A stretch of 64,000 nt of DNA from Roseicella sp. DB1501 (GCF_013112485.1 NZ_JABFHG010000006.1:310001-374000); one strand, 5' to 3'; numbered from the stretch's first letter, positions 33,027 through 41,645 are shown. Translations and numbers: made by a program. The notes: a model not told the origin generated them from the sequence alone.

Positions 33027-34247
33027 ATGAGCATGACCTTCGCCGAGCTGCTGGCGCCCGTGACGCCCGAGCAGTTCTTTGCCGAGTACCACGACCGCAA
33101 GCCACTGCACATTCGCGGCGCGGCGGCGAAATTCGCCCATGTCCTGTCCTGGCGGCAGATCAACCGGCTGCTGGACATGACCCACATCTGGTCCGGCCAG
33201 TCGCTCAAGCTGGTCATGGACGGCACGCCCGTGCCCGCCGAGCAGTATTGCAGCCGCGCCACCAGCCGGGACAACGACCCGGTGCAGCAGCCCGTGGCCG
33301 CGCGGGTGCGGGACTGGGTGGCGCGCGGCGCGAGCCTGGTGCTGAACGACGTCGACAGCCTGACCCCCGGCCTCGCCGCCGTCAGCGGCGCGCTGGAAGC
33401 CGCCGGGCTCGGCAAGGCGCAGGCGAATGTCTACATCTCCTGGCAAAGCCACAAGGCCTTCCCGGCGCATTACGACACGCATGACGTCTGGGCGGTGCAG
33501 GTCGAGGGCGAGAAGACCTGGAATGTCTGGGAAGGCCGCGCCGAATGGCCGATCGCCCATCCCGCCTTCCGCACCGAGAGCCAGGCGCAGCACGAGCAGC
33601 AGAAGGGCCGGCTGCGGGAGAAGGTGCTGCTGAAGGCCGGCGACCTGCTCTACCTGCCGCGCGGCTGGTACCATGACGCGCTGGCCGAGGCGCCGGCCTC
33701 GGTGCATGTCGCCTTCGGGCTGCACGCGCCGCTTGGGATGGACCTGCTCAACATCCTGCATGAGCGCGCCCTCTACGATGCCGAGTTCCGCAAGCCGCTG
33801 CCGCGGCAGGACGGCTCGGCGGCCGCGCGCTTCGCGCTCACGACCCGGGCCGGGCAGCTCGCCCAGCGGCTGGCGGAGCTGGCGCGCGACCCGAAGGTGA
33901 TGGCGGCGCTGGAGCGCTTCGTCGCCGAGTATCATTTCGTCCGCGGCGGCAACGACCTGCTGGCGGCGCGCGGCCTGGCGGAACCGGAGACGGCGACGGC
34001 CGATGCGGAGGTGCCGGCCTGGAAGGTCCTGGCGCCCGGCGCGAAGCCGGTGCGGCGGGGAGCGGAATGGGTCCTGAAGACCGCGCAGGGCATCCTGCCC
34101 CTCGCGCCGCCCGAAGCCGAGGCGGCGGGCTGGCTGCTAGCCCGGCCGGACATCGCCGAGCCGGAACTCCGGGCCGCGCATCCGCAGGTGGATGCCCCTT
34201 CCCTGCTCGCGCGGCTGCGCGAGGCCGGCCTGCTGGCCGCCGCCTGA
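33027..34247 (+). CDS. JmjC/cupin-type oxygenase (RoxA-like)
   Basis: A 406-residue Fe(II)/2-oxoglutarate oxygenase-type protein. The cupin core contains FPAHYDTHDVWAVQVEGEKT with metal ligands H148 and D150, and YLPRGWYHDAL supplies the third His. A dimerisation/winged-helix-like C-terminus follows. Relatives (RoxA/YcfD, human MINA53/NO66) hydroxylate ribosomal proteins, so a ribosomal target is plausible but inferred. It is divergent from GDH and overlaps the next gene by TGATG. Confidence 0.82.
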   Translation: MSMTFAELLAPVTPEQFFAEYHDRKPLHIRGAAAKFAHVLSWRQINRLLDMTHIWSGQSLKLVMDGTPVPAEQYCSRATSRDNDPVQQPVAARVRDWVARGASLVLNDVDSLTPGLAAVSGALEAAGLGKAQANVYISWQSHKAFPAHYDTHDVWAVQVEGEKTWNVWEGRAEWPIAHPAFRTESQAQHEQQKGRLREKVLLKAGDLLYLPRGWYHDALAEAPASVHVAFGLHAPLGMDLLNILHERALYDAEFRKPLPRQDGSAAARFALTTRAGQLAQRLAELARDPKVMAALERFVAEYHFVRGGNDLLAARGLAEPETATADAEVPAWKVLAPGAKPVRRGAEWVLKTAQGILPLAPPEAEAAGWLLARPDIAEPELRAAHPQVDAPSLLARLREAGLLAAA

Positions 34248-34825
34248 TGCTCCCGGCCATCCTGCTGCTGGCGGCCCTGCTGCCCGGCGCCGCCCTCGCC
34301 CAGTCACGCTCCTTCAACTGCGTCGGCGCCGACCAGCTCGAGGACGATGTCTTCGCCATTCCCTTCGCCCGCGGCGCCGCCGCCCCGGGCGAGGCGGCCC
34401 GCACCAACCTCGCCGCCGTCGCGGAGCGGGCGAAGAGAGAGCCGGGGCGGCCGCTCTGCGTGCTCGGCCATGCCGGCCCGCAGGAAGGCGGCGCCCAGAG
34501 CGGCACCCAGCTCGCCGCCAAGCGCGCCGGCCAGGTGGCGGTGGCGCTCGCCAAGCTCGGGGTCGCGCCGGAGCGCATCCGTGCCGAGGCCCGCCGCGCC
34601 GCCTTCGCGCGCGGCGCCGTGCCGGAGGAGCGGAGCGTGACGGTGGTGCTGCTGCCGGCGACCGCCGGCGCCGCCGCGCCCGAGGCGCCGGCCCGCGCGC
34701 AAACGCCGGCGCCGACGCCGCCCGCCAGGCCGGCCGATGACGTCGCCCCGACCCCGGCCGAGGGCGCGAAGCCCGCCCCGGCGGAGGCCCCGCCCGCGGC
34801 CGGGCCGCCCGCCGCCAAGCCCTGA
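34247..34825 (+). CDS. Exported OmpA-like domain protein with proline/alanine-rich tail
   Basis: A 192-residue protein with a signal peptide (LLLAALLPGAALAQ, cleavage after about residue 19). A compact domain with VLGHAGPQEGGAQSGTQLAA, KRAGQVAVALAKLGVAPERI resembles the OmpA C-terminal fold but lacks the usual NxxLSxxRA motif. The last 50 residues are a Pro/Ala/Glu-rich tail. It is translationally coupled to the oxygenase gene. The role is probably envelope-related (inference). Confidence 0.65.
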   Translation: MLPAILLLAALLPGAALAQSRSFNCVGADQLEDDVFAIPFARGAAAPGEAARTNLAAVAERAKREPGRPLCVLGHAGPQEGGAQSGTQLAAKRAGQVAVALAKLGVAPERIRAEARRAAFARGAVPEERSVTVVLLPATAGAAAPEAPARAQTPAPTPPARPADDVAPTPAEGAKPAPAEAPPAAGPPAAKP

Positions 34826-34847
34826 CGCGCCCCGGCGCCGGGGCGCG
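34826..34847. terminator. Perfect 22-bp GC palindrome after the OmpA-like gene
   Basis: CGCGCCCCGGC and GCCGGGGCGCG form an 11-bp self-complementary arm pair with no loop bases, starting right after the TGA at 34823-34825. It probably folds with a few bases unpaired as a terminator. There is no U-tract. Confidence 0.5.
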
Positions 34848-34949
34848 GGCGGCGTCTTGCCGCGGCGAGCCGGGCCGGCGATGAGAGCCCGCGCATGGGC
34901 CGCCAGGGTCGGCCCCCAGGTCGCCCCCAGGTCGCCCGAGGATGTCACC

Positions 34950-35921
34950 ATGAGCCTGTCCCGCCGCCCTCTCCTCGTCGCGCCTGGCCTGCTGCTCGCC
35001 GCGCCGGCCCTGGCGCAACCCGCCTGGCCGGAGCGGCCGGTGCGCTTCATCCTGCCCTTCCCGCCGGGCTCGACGCCGGACATCACCGGCCGGGCGGTCG
35101 CCAGCCATTTCACCCAGGCCTTCGGCCAGCCCTTCGTGGTGGAGAACCGCGCCGGGGCGGGCGGCAATATCGGCACCGACCTCGTGGCCAAGGCGAGCGA
35201 CGGCCATGTCATCGGGCTGACCATCAACGGCCCGCTCAGCACCGCCAAGGCGCTCTATCCCGACCTGCCCTACGACCCGGCCCGCGACCTGGCCGTCGTC
35301 TCCCTGCTGGTCCGCGCGGCGCAGGTGCTGGTGGTGCATCCCGCCATCCCGGCCACCAACCTGGCCGGGTTCATCGCCCATGTCCGGGCCAATCCCGGCA
35401 AGCTGTCCTTCGGCTCGGTCGGCTCCGGCTCCGGCGGGCATCTCGCCATGGCCGACCTGATGGCGCGGGCCGGGCTCGACATGGTGCATGTGCCCTATCG
35501 CGGCTTCCCACAGGCGGTGCTCGACCTGGTGGCCGGCCGGATCGAGGCGATGATCCTGGTCTCGGCCGGCATCCTGCCGCAGATGCGCGAAGGCCAGGTG
35601 CGCGCCCTCGCCGTCACCGCCGAGCGGCGGATCCCGCAGGCGCCGGAGGTGCCGACCCTGGCCGAGAGCGGCATGGCGGATGCCGCGAGCTATGCCTGGA
35701 ACGCCCTCATCGCCCCGGCCTCGATGCCGGCCGGGCGCGTTGCCCGCCTGGCCCGCGAGGCCGGGGTGGCGCTGGCCGAGCCGCAGGCCCGGCGGGCGCT
35801 GGAAGCGGGCGGCTTCGAGGTGGTGGCCAGCGGGCCCGAGGCGGCGAGCCGCTTCGTCGCGGCCGAGACGGCGCGCTGGGGCGCCCTGATCCACCGCCTC
35901 GGCATCAAGGCCGAGGCCTGA
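34950..35921 (+). CDS. Bug-type tripartite tricarboxylate transporter receptor
   Basis: A 323-residue periplasmic binding protein with a signal peptide (LLVAPGLLLAAPALAQ). Family motifs are WPERPVRFILPFPPGSTPDI, VVENRAGAGGNIGTDLVAKA, PAIPATNLAGFIAHVRANPG and VPYRGFPQAVLDLVAGRIEA. Bug proteins bind small carboxylates and may feed TctAB permeases; none is nearby, so it is an orphan receptor with unknown ligand. Confidence 0.9.
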   Translation: MSLSRRPLLVAPGLLLAAPALAQPAWPERPVRFILPFPPGSTPDITGRAVASHFTQAFGQPFVVENRAGAGGNIGTDLVAKASDGHVIGLTINGPLSTAKALYPDLPYDPARDLAVVSLLVRAAQVLVVHPAIPATNLAGFIAHVRANPGKLSFGSVGSGSGGHLAMADLMARAGLDMVHVPYRGFPQAVLDLVAGRIEAMILVSAGILPQMREGQVRALAVTAERRIPQAPEVPTLAESGMADAASYAWNALIAPASMPAGRVARLAREAGVALAEPQARRALEAGGFEVVASGPEAASRFVAAETARWGALIHRLGIKAEA

Positions 35922-36229
35922 CGCCGCGGCCGGCCGTGGCGATGCCCTTGGGAATGCGGGGACGAGATGCGGGCCGGACGGCCCTCATTCCACCGCATGG
36001 TTCGGCCTAGCGGAGCCTTTTCCGGTTGTCTGGGGACGGCCGCCGAACCATCTGCGTGTTTGCGCCGCCAGGGGCGGCGCACTAGTGTCCGCGGCAATGC
36101 CGGGATGGGTCGCGGAACGGCCGCGACCGCCGGCAAGGGCCAGGCAGGGCCATCCTTCGTTGCCGGATCCATCCTTGTCGGACCGGGCGGCGCGGGGTGC
36201 GACAACAGACAGGGTCATCGGGGCGTCAC
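35922..36229. other. Intergenic region upstream of tatA
   Basis: No gene is supported in these 308 bp. ATGGTTCGGC (35997-36006) and GCCGAACCAT (36042-36051) are 10-base inverted arms 35 bases apart. The tatA promoter must lie here or further upstream, but no clear -35/-10 pair is seen. Confidence 0.5.
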
Positions 36230-36496
36230 ATGGGTTCCTTCAGCATCTGGCACTGGCTCATCGTGCTGCTGGTCGTCCTGCTGCTCTTCGGCAGCGGCAA
36301 GATCAGCACGCTGATGGGAGACCTCGCCACAGGCATCAAGTCCTTCAAGAAGAACATGAAGGAGGACGAGCCCGATGCCTCGCTCGCCGAGAGCGCGCCG
36401 CCCGCCGCCACCAAGCCGGCCGGCAGCATCGGCGGCCCGGGGCAGCCGGCCGAAACCACCCACGGCACGACCACGACGAGCCGCCCCGCCGCCTGA
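36230..36496 (+). CDS. tatA: TatA twin-arginine translocase subunit
   Basis: An 88-residue protein: short N-terminus [10 protein letters not shown], membrane helix (residues 7-22), the Phe-Gly hinge [20 protein letters not shown], then an amphipathic helix and a charged, Pro/Thr-rich tail. It forms the variable pore of the Tat export system. No tatB or tatC follows, so it is separate from the rest of the system. A likely client in this window is the superoxide dismutase at 46077-46808. Confidence 0.92.
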   Translation: MGSFSIWHWLIVLLVVLLLFGSGKISTLMGDLATGIKSFKKNMKEDEPDASLAESAPPAATKPAGSIGGPGQPAETTHGTTTTSRPAA

Positions 36497-36550
36497 GGCA
36501 GCGGGCCCCGGCGGGTGAGGCCGATCCCGCCGCGAAACCTTGACCTGATC

Positions 36551-36576
36551 GGGCGCCCTCCGGCCGGAGGGCGCCC
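36551..36576. terminator. Perfect 11-bp hairpin after tatA
   Basis: GGGCGCCCTCC and GGAGGGCGCCC pair around GGCC, 55 bp after the tatA stop. The perfect stem and position between tatA and the next repeat/operon support a terminator, although there is no U-tract. Confidence 0.6.
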
Positions 36577-36582
36577 CTCCCC

Positions 36583-36684
36583 AGCGAATGGCGTTCAGCA
36601 TCGAGCGCCGTTCCGCTGTAGCCCGTCATTTTCCGAGCCGGTTCACGCGTCCGGGCATCCACGCCCGCCCGCGATCCGCTCCAG
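36583..36684 (+). repeat. Dispersed ~105-bp intergenic repeat, copy 1
   Basis: It shares with copies at 44833 and 50553 the blocks GCGTTCA, CGCTGT/TTCCGCTGTAG, TTCACGCGTCCGGGC and CGCGATCCGCTC. It ends 12 bp before the mtnB start, so any mtn promoter is inside or before it. Confidence 0.7.
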
Positions 36685-36696
36685 CCCTTATCCGCG

Positions 36697-37323
36697 ATGC
36701 CAATGCCGGACGACGCTTTCGCCGCCGCAACCGCCGCCATCATCGCGGCCGGCCGGCGCATGGACCATTTCGGCTGGGTGCCGGCGACGGCGGGGAACAT
36801 CTCCGTCCGGTTGCCCGATGGCAGCCTGGCCATCACCCGATCCGGCGGTCACAAGGGATTCCTCGCAGCCGAGGGCGTGATCCGGGTCGACCTGGACGGC
36901 CGGCCGCTGCATCCGGGCGACCGGCCTTCGGCGGAAACCGGGCTGCATTGCGGCATCTACCGCCGCTTCCCCGAAGCCGGGGCGGTGCTGCACGGGCATT
37001 CGGTGCCGGTCACGGTTCTCTCCCGGGCCGGGGCCGATGCCATCCGGCTGGAGGGCTACGAATTGCTGAAGGCTTTCCCAGGGTTGCCGACGCATGCCGC
37101 CTCGGTGACGGTGCCGATCCTCGACAACGAGCAGGACATCCCGCGCCTGCAATCCGAGGTGGAGCGGCGCTGGGACGCCATGGCGGAGGTCCCGCCGGGC
37201 TATCTGATCCGGGGCCATGGGATCTATGTATGGGGCGCCGACATGCCGGCCGCGCTGATGCGGCTGGAGGCGCTGGAATTCATGCTCGCCTGCGAGATGG
37301 AAACACGGAGGGCGCTGAGATGA
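36697..37323 (+). CDS. mtnB: Methylthioribulose-1-phosphate dehydratase
   Basis: A 208-residue class II aldolase-fold enzyme of methionine salvage; it dehydrates methylthioribulose-1-phosphate. Family features are WVPATAGNISVRL, ITRSGGHKGFL, AVLHGHSVPVTVLS (zinc His pair) and LIRGHGIYVWGAD (third His). ATG 36697 or 36703 may be the start; no strong Shine-Dalgarno is visible. Its stop overlaps the mtnD start (ATGA). Confidence 0.92.
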   Translation: MPMPDDAFAAATAAIIAAGRRMDHFGWVPATAGNISVRLPDGSLAITRSGGHKGFLAAEGVIRVDLDGRPLHPGDRPSAETGLHCGIYRRFPEAGAVLHGHSVPVTVLSRAGADAIRLEGYELLKAFPGLPTHAASVTVPILDNEQDIPRLQSEVERRWDAMAEVPPGYLIRGHGIYVWGADMPAALMRLEALEFMLACEMETRRALR

Positions 37324-37856
37324 GCCGACTGACGGTGTGGGAGGCCGAGACCGGCCGCACGGTGCTGCAGACCGAGGATGCCGAGGAGATCGCCCGGGCC
37401 CTGGGCGGGATCGGCGTGCGCTTCGAGCGCTGGGAGGGCGTCGCGGTGCCGGAGGGCGCCAGCAACGAGCAGGTGCTGGAAGCCTACCGCCCCCATCTCG
37501 ACAGGCTGATGGGCGAGACCGGCGCGGGCAGCGCCGACGTCATCAGCCTGACGCCGGACCATCCGCAGGCCGCCGCGATGCGGCAGAAATTCCTCTCCGA
37601 GCATGTGCACACCGAGGACGAGGTGCGCTTCTTCGTCCGCGGCAGCGGCGATTTCGTCATGCATGTCGATGGCAAGGTCTGGGATGCGCACTGCGTGCAG
37701 GGCGACCTGATCAGCGTGCCGGCCAATACCCGGCACTGGTTCGACGCCGGCGAGGCGCCGCGCTTCACCGCGCTGCGCATCTTCACCGACCAGTCGGGCT
37801 GGGTGGCGCATTTCACCGGCAGCGACATCGCCGGGCGCTTCCCGGTCGCCGCCTGA
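37320..37856 (+). CDS. mtnD: Acireductone dioxygenase
   Basis: A 178-residue cupin enzyme that converts acireductone to the keto-acid precursor of methionine plus formate. Metal ligands H95, H97 and E101 (SEHVHTEDEVRFF) and H139 (NTRHWFDAG) are all present. The ATG overlaps the mtnB stop. The bound metal (Fe or Ni) decides the product in this family and cannot be read from sequence. Confidence 0.95.
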   Translation: MSRLTVWEAETGRTVLQTEDAEEIARALGGIGVRFERWEGVAVPEGASNEQVLEAYRPHLDRLMGETGAGSADVISLTPDHPQAAAMRQKFLSEHVHTEDEVRFFVRGSGDFVMHVDGKVWDAHCVQGDLISVPANTRHWFDAGEAPRFTALRIFTDQSGWVAHFTGSDIAGRFPVAA

Positions 37857-37857
37857 G

Positions 37858-38550
37858 ATGCCGCGCCCGGCCGCCATCCTCACCGATATCGAGGGGACGA
37901 CCACCAGCATCGCCTTCGTGAAGGACCGGCTCTTCCCCTTCGCGGCCGCGTCGCTCGAGGACTTCCTCGCCACCCAGGGCGAGACCCCGGCGGTGCGCGA
38001 GATCCTGGCAGCGGTCCGGGCAGCGGCGCCGGGGCAGGAGCCGGTGGCGGCGCTGCGGGGCTGGATGGCGGCGGATGCCAAGGTGACGCCGCTGAAGGCC
38101 CTGCAGGGGCTGATCTGGCACCGGGGCTATGCCGATGGCCGGCTGCGGGGGCATCTCTGGCCCGATGTGCCCGGCTGCCTGCGGGCCTGGGCCGCGGCCG
38201 GGCTGCGCCTCGCCATCTATTCCTCGGGCTCGGAGGAGGCGCAGCGCGACCTCTTCGGCCATAGCGAGGCGGGCGACCTGACGCCGCTCTTCGCCGGCTT
38301 CTTCGACACGCGGATGGGCGCCAAGCGGGAGGCGGCGAGCTACCGGGCGATCGCCGCCGCGCTCGGCCTGCCGGCCGCCGACATCCTCTTCCTCTCCGAT
38401 GTCGCGGAGGAACTGGACGCGGCGGCGGCGGCCGGGATGCCGGTCTGCCAGCTCGTCCGCGCGGCCGACGGGACGGTCGCCTCCGGCCGGCATCCGGCGG
38501 AGAGCGACTTCCCCGGCGTCGCCCGGCGCTTCGGGCTGCCCGTGGCGTGA
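37858..38550 (+). CDS. mtnC: Enolase-phosphatase E1
   Basis: A 230-residue HAD-family enzyme that enolises and dephosphorylates diketo-methylthiopentyl-1-phosphate to acireductone, the substrate of MtnD. Motif I is ILTDIEGTTTSIAFVKD, motif II LAIYSSGS, and motif III/IV KREAASYRAIAAALG with LFLSDVAEELDAA. It begins one base after the mtnD stop. The rest of the pathway (mtnA, mtnK or mtnP) is not in the window. Confidence 0.94.
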   Translation: MPRPAAILTDIEGTTTSIAFVKDRLFPFAAASLEDFLATQGETPAVREILAAVRAAAPGQEPVAALRGWMAADAKVTPLKALQGLIWHRGYADGRLRGHLWPDVPGCLRAWAAAGLRLAIYSSGSEEAQRDLFGHSEAGDLTPLFAGFFDTRMGAKREAASYRAIAAALGLPAADILFLSDVAEELDAAAAAGMPVCQLVRAADGTVASGRHPAESDFPGVARRFGLPVA

Positions 38551-39035
38551 CGCGGGAGGATTTCCTCACCTGCTTCGGCCCTGTCTTCGAGAACCGTCCC
38601 GACCTCGCCGAGGCGGTCTGGGCCGGCGGGCCCGATTGCCGCTCGGCCGAGGCACTGCAGGCCGGCTTCGTCGCGGTGCTCCGCAGCCTGCGGGACGAGG
38701 CGCTGACCGCCTTCCTGAACGGCCATCCCGATCTCGCCGGCGCGCTGCTCGCGCGCGGGGCGGTGACGGCGGACAGCGCGAAGGAGCAGGGCTCGGCCGG
38801 GCTCGACGCGCTGGATGCCGCCGGCCGGGCGCGTTTCCTGGCGCTGAACGCGGCCTATCGCGCGCGCTTCGGCTTTCCCTTCATCATGGCGGTGCGCGGC
38901 CGCGGCGCGGCCGAGATCCTCGCCAGCTTCGAGGCCCGGCTGGGCCGGGACGCCGCCACCGAGCGTGCCGAGGCGGTGCGCCAGATCGAGCGGATCCTGC
39001 TGCTGCGGCTGCAGGACCGCTTCGGGGCCGCCTGA
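38547..39035 (+). CDS. uraD: OHCU decarboxylase (ureide pathway)
   Basis: A 162-residue helical enzyme that decarboxylates 2-oxo-4-hydroxy-4-carboxy-5-ureidoimidazoline to allantoin after urate oxidation. Family motifs are FLNGHPDLAG, the SAKEQGSAGLDALD block, LNAAYRARFGFPFIMAVRG and a C-terminal IERILLLRLQDRF. The start is GTG at 38547 overlapping the mtnC TGA. Purine degradation coupled to methionine salvage is unusual as an operon; a nucleoside deaminase gene lies nearby on the opposite strand. Confidence 0.88.
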   Translation: MTREDFLTCFGPVFENRPDLAEAVWAGGPDCRSAEALQAGFVAVLRSLRDEALTAFLNGHPDLAGALLARGAVTADSAKEQGSAGLDALDAAGRARFLALNAAYRARFGFPFIMAVRGRGAAEILASFEARLGRDAATERAEAVRQIERILLLRLQDRFGAA

Positions 39036-39053
39036 ACGCCCGGAGGGACCTGC

Positions 39054-39920
39054 TCAGGCGGGATACGCCCGCAGATGCTCCAGCAGCAGCGCGTTCACCC
39101 GCTCCGGCACCTGGTCCGGCGCGTAATGGCCGACCCCCGGCAGGATCTCGAAGCGATAGGGCGCCTCGATGAACGCGCCCGTGCCCTCGGCCGCCATGCG
39201 CCCCACCGTGTCGTCGGCATCGCCCCAGAGGAACAGGGTCGGCACCCGGATCTTCGGGATGGGCCGGTGCACCGTGCCGCGGGCCCGATACCAGGCGAGG
39301 GCCGCCGCCATCGCCGGCTCGCTGCCCAGCACCGCGAGATGCTTCGCCGTCTGCGCCGGCGGGATGCCCTGCGCGGCGTGCCGGCGCCGCAGCCAGGCGC
39401 AGTCCTCGGCCAGGAGCCTGGGCACCGCATCCGGCTCGAGGAAGGCCTTGTGGTGGCGGGAGCGCTGCGGCTGCTCCGGATCCTCGGCCAGCGCCCGGGC
39501 GAAGGCGCCGGGATGCGGGCGGGAGAGCATGGTGAGCGAGGCCAGCCGCTCCGGCCAATGCGCCGCGATCTCCCAGGCGAGGCTGCCGCCCCAGTCATGC
39601 CCGACGAGATGGAAGCGCCGCCCCTCCTCGCCCCGGGGCCCGCCGAGGGCGTCGGCGAGGTCGAGGGCGTCGCGGATCAGCAGCTCGATGTCGTATTGCG
39701 CCACATCCGCCGGGTCGGGTCGCGCCCCGGCCGAGTAGCCGCGCTGGTTGGGCGCCGCGGCGAAACAGCCCGCCGCGGCCAGCGCGGGCAGTTGCGCATC
39801 GTAGAGATGGCGGGAGACGGCGAAGCCGTGCAGCAGCAGCACGAGCGGCGCGGCCGGATCGCCGGCCACCGAGACATCGAAGACGAGGCCGGGCCCCGTC
39901 TCCACCTGGCGTGTCTGCAT
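39054..39920 (-). CDS. Alpha/beta hydrolase (epoxide hydrolase-like)
   Basis: A 288-residue alpha/beta hydrolase. LLLHGFAVSRHLYDAQ carries the oxyanion HG motif, LVGHDWGGSLAWEIA gives the nucleophile elbow with Asp (GHDWGG, typical of epoxide hydrolases and dehalogenases), GDADDTV supplies an acid, and LPGVGHYAPDQ the catalytic His. GGGAGGGG precedes the ATG at 39920. The substrate is not predictable. Confidence 0.83.
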   Translation of the reverse strand: MQTRQVETGPGLVFDVSVAGDPAAPLVLLLHGFAVSRHLYDAQLPALAAAGCFAAAPNQRGYSAGARPDPADVAQYDIELLIRDALDLADALGGPRGEEGRRFHLVGHDWGGSLAWEIAAHWPERLASLTMLSRPHPGAFARALAEDPEQPQRSRHHKAFLEPDAVPRLLAEDCAWLRRRHAAQGIPPAQTAKHLAVLGSEPAMAAALAWYRARGTVHRPIPKIRVPTLFLWGDADDTVGRMAAEGTGAFIEAPYRFEILPGVGHYAPDQVPERVNALLLEHLRAYPA

Positions 39921-39969
39921 CGGGCGGCCCCTCCCTTTCGGGGCAGGACAGCACCGCCCCCGGCGGCGA

Positions 39970-40458
39970 TCAAGACGGCGCGGCGGCCCAGCCCTCCAGC
40001 ACCGTGATCGCCTCGGCGACCAGCGCCTGCCGCGCCGGCATGCGTCCCTGGCCGATCGGCGCCCCGGCCTCCCGGCGCAGCGCCGCCACATCGCCGCGCC
40101 GCCGCAGCCCGGCCGGCACGGCGGCGAGGACCCGGGCGCTGTCGGCGAGGGAGGCGGCATAGACGACGCGGGCGATGCCGGCGATCTCCATCGCCGCGAC
40201 GCAGAGGGCGCAGGGCTCGCAGGAGGAGAACAGCACGCAGCCGGAGAGGTCGAGCGTGCCGAGCCGGGCGCAGGCGTCGCGGATCGCCTCGGTCTCGCCA
40301 TGCGAGGTGGGGTCGAGCCGGCCGCGCGAGCGGTTGAACCCCTCGCCCACCACCTGCCCGTCGCGCACCACCACGGCGCCGAAGGGCTCGCTGCCCGGCC
40401 TCGCCGCGGCCTCGGCCGAGAGGGCGATGGCGCGGCGCAGGACGTCGTCCTCCTCCAT
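39970..40458 (-). CDS. Nucleoside/guanine deaminase-like protein
   Basis: A 162-residue member of the cytidine/guanine deaminase zinc family. H53 and E55 (SHGETEAIRDA) and C83/C86 (SSCEPCALC) form the zinc and catalytic site. The size and EPFGAVVVRDGQVVGEGFNR fit guanine deaminase or tRNA-type deaminases. The nearby OHCU decarboxylase suggests purine breakdown (inference). It is 49 bp upstream of, and co-directional with, the hydrolase gene. Confidence 0.82.
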   Translation of the reverse strand: MEEDDVLRRAIALSAEAAARPGSEPFGAVVVRDGQVVGEGFNRSRGRLDPTSHGETEAIRDACARLGTLDLSGCVLFSSCEPCALCVAAMEIAGIARVVYAASLADSARVLAAVPAGLRRRGDVAALRREAGAPIGQGRMPARQALVAEAITVLEGWAAAPS

Positions 40459-40496
40459 GGTCCCTCCTTGCGGCGTCGCGGCGGCCGGCGCCGCGG

Positions 40497-41471
40497 TCAG
40501 TCGTTGCGGATGCCCATGGCCTTCACCATGCCGCCCACGCTGTCGATCTGCTCGCCGACGAAGCGGGTGAACGCCACCTGGCTCATCTCGCCCGGGACGA
40601 TGCCGACTGTCGCCAGCCTGTCACGGATGGCGGGCTGCTGCATCGCCGCCGTCAGCTCGGCATGCAGGCGCTCGGTGACCGGCACCGGGAGATGCGCCGG
40701 CGCGGAGAGGCCGAGCCAGTTCTGCGCCAGCAGGCCGGGCAGCCCCGCCTCGCTTACCGTCGGCACCTCGGGCACGCTCGGCACCCGCGCGGGCGCCGTC
40801 ACGGCATAGGCGCGCAGCCGGCCGCCGCGGATAGTCTCGACATTCTCCGGCAGCGTGTCGAAGGAAAGGAGGATGGAGCCGCCCAGGAGATCGGCCTGCA
40901 TGGGCTGCGAGCCGCGATAGGGCGCGTGGTTCAGCGGGATCCCCGTCTGCTGCGAGACCATGGTGCCGACCACATGCCCGACCGAGCCGGCGCCGGAGGT
41001 GCCGTAGGTCACTGGGACGGGCTGCGCCTTCATCCAGGCCAGCAGCCCCCGTAGGTCCTGCGCCGGGACCGCGAGGTTGCTGACCACCACTATCGGCGTC
41101 GCGCCGATATAGGCGATATGGGTGAAGGAGGCCTGCGGATCGTAGCCCGGCCGGCTGTAGAGCGGCGGCGAGGTGACGATCGGCGCCGTGTTGCTCAGCA
41201 TAAGCGTGTAGCCGTCGGGGGGCTGCTGCGCGACATGCAGCGCCGCCAGCGTGCCGCCCGCTCCGGGCTTGTTGTCCACCACCACGCGCTGGCCGAGCTT
41301 CGGCCCCAAGGCCTCCGCGAGGACCCGGGCCGCGATGTCGGAGGCGCCGCCGGGCGGGAAGACGACGACGATGCGGATCGGGCGCGCCGGCCAGCGTCCC
41401 GCCGCGGCAGGCCCCATCTGGGCGAGGGCGAGGCAGAGGATTGCCGCAAAAAGCGGCAAGAGACGTCGCAT
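40497..41471 (-). CDS. Bug-type receptor
   Basis: A 324-residue periplasmic receptor with a signal peptide ending near GPAAAG. Motifs: WPARPIRIVVVFPPGGASDI, VVVDNKPGAGGTLAALHVAQ, PDGYTLMLSNTAP, APYRGSQPMQADLLGG. It is a stand-alone orphan receptor, with no TctA/TctB permease in the window. Confidence 0.9.
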   Translation of the reverse strand: MRRLLPLFAAILCLALAQMGPAAAGRWPARPIRIVVVFPPGGASDIAARVLAEALGPKLGQRVVVDNKPGAGGTLAALHVAQQPPDGYTLMLSNTAPIVTSPPLYSRPGYDPQASFTHIAYIGATPIVVVSNLAVPAQDLRGLLAWMKAQPVPVTYGTSGAGSVGHVVGTMVSQQTGIPLNHAPYRGSQPMQADLLGGSILLSFDTLPENVETIRGGRLRAYAVTAPARVPSVPEVPTVSEAGLPGLLAQNWLGLSAPAHLPVPVTERLHAELTAAMQQPAIRDRLATVGIVPGEMSQVAFTRFVGEQIDSVGGMVKAMGIRND

Positions 41472-41528
41472 CCCTGGTTACCTCTCGGCCGGAGGGGGTG
41501 ATCGGCCGGGATGGGAGCAAGCGCCAGG

Positions 41529-41573
41529 CCAGGGGTGACTTGCCCCAGGGTGACTTGCCCCAGGGGTGACTTG
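41529..41573. repeat. Three tandem 15-16-bp units
   Basis: The core AGGGGTGACTTG or AGGGTGACTTG occurs three times in a row with GTGACTTG at 41535, 41550 and 41566. It lies between the Bug receptor start and the corA promoter region. It could be repeated operator sites or slipped-strand expansion. Confidence 0.6.
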
Positions 41574-41587
41574 TCTGGCCGCTGCGG

Positions 41588-41645
41588 CTAGAGCACATCG
41601 CAGACGGCCGGAGAGGCCGGAAGGCGAGACTCTGCTCCGAAAACA
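41588..41645 (-). repeat. Dispersed ~105-bp repeat, diverged inverted copy
   Basis: Read on the plus strand from CTAGAGC to CGAAAACA, it aligns gap-free over 57 bases with the reverse complement of the 50553 copy, with conserved ends (TAGAGC, ATCGC, GAAAACA) and about 60% identity between. Confidence 0.5.
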
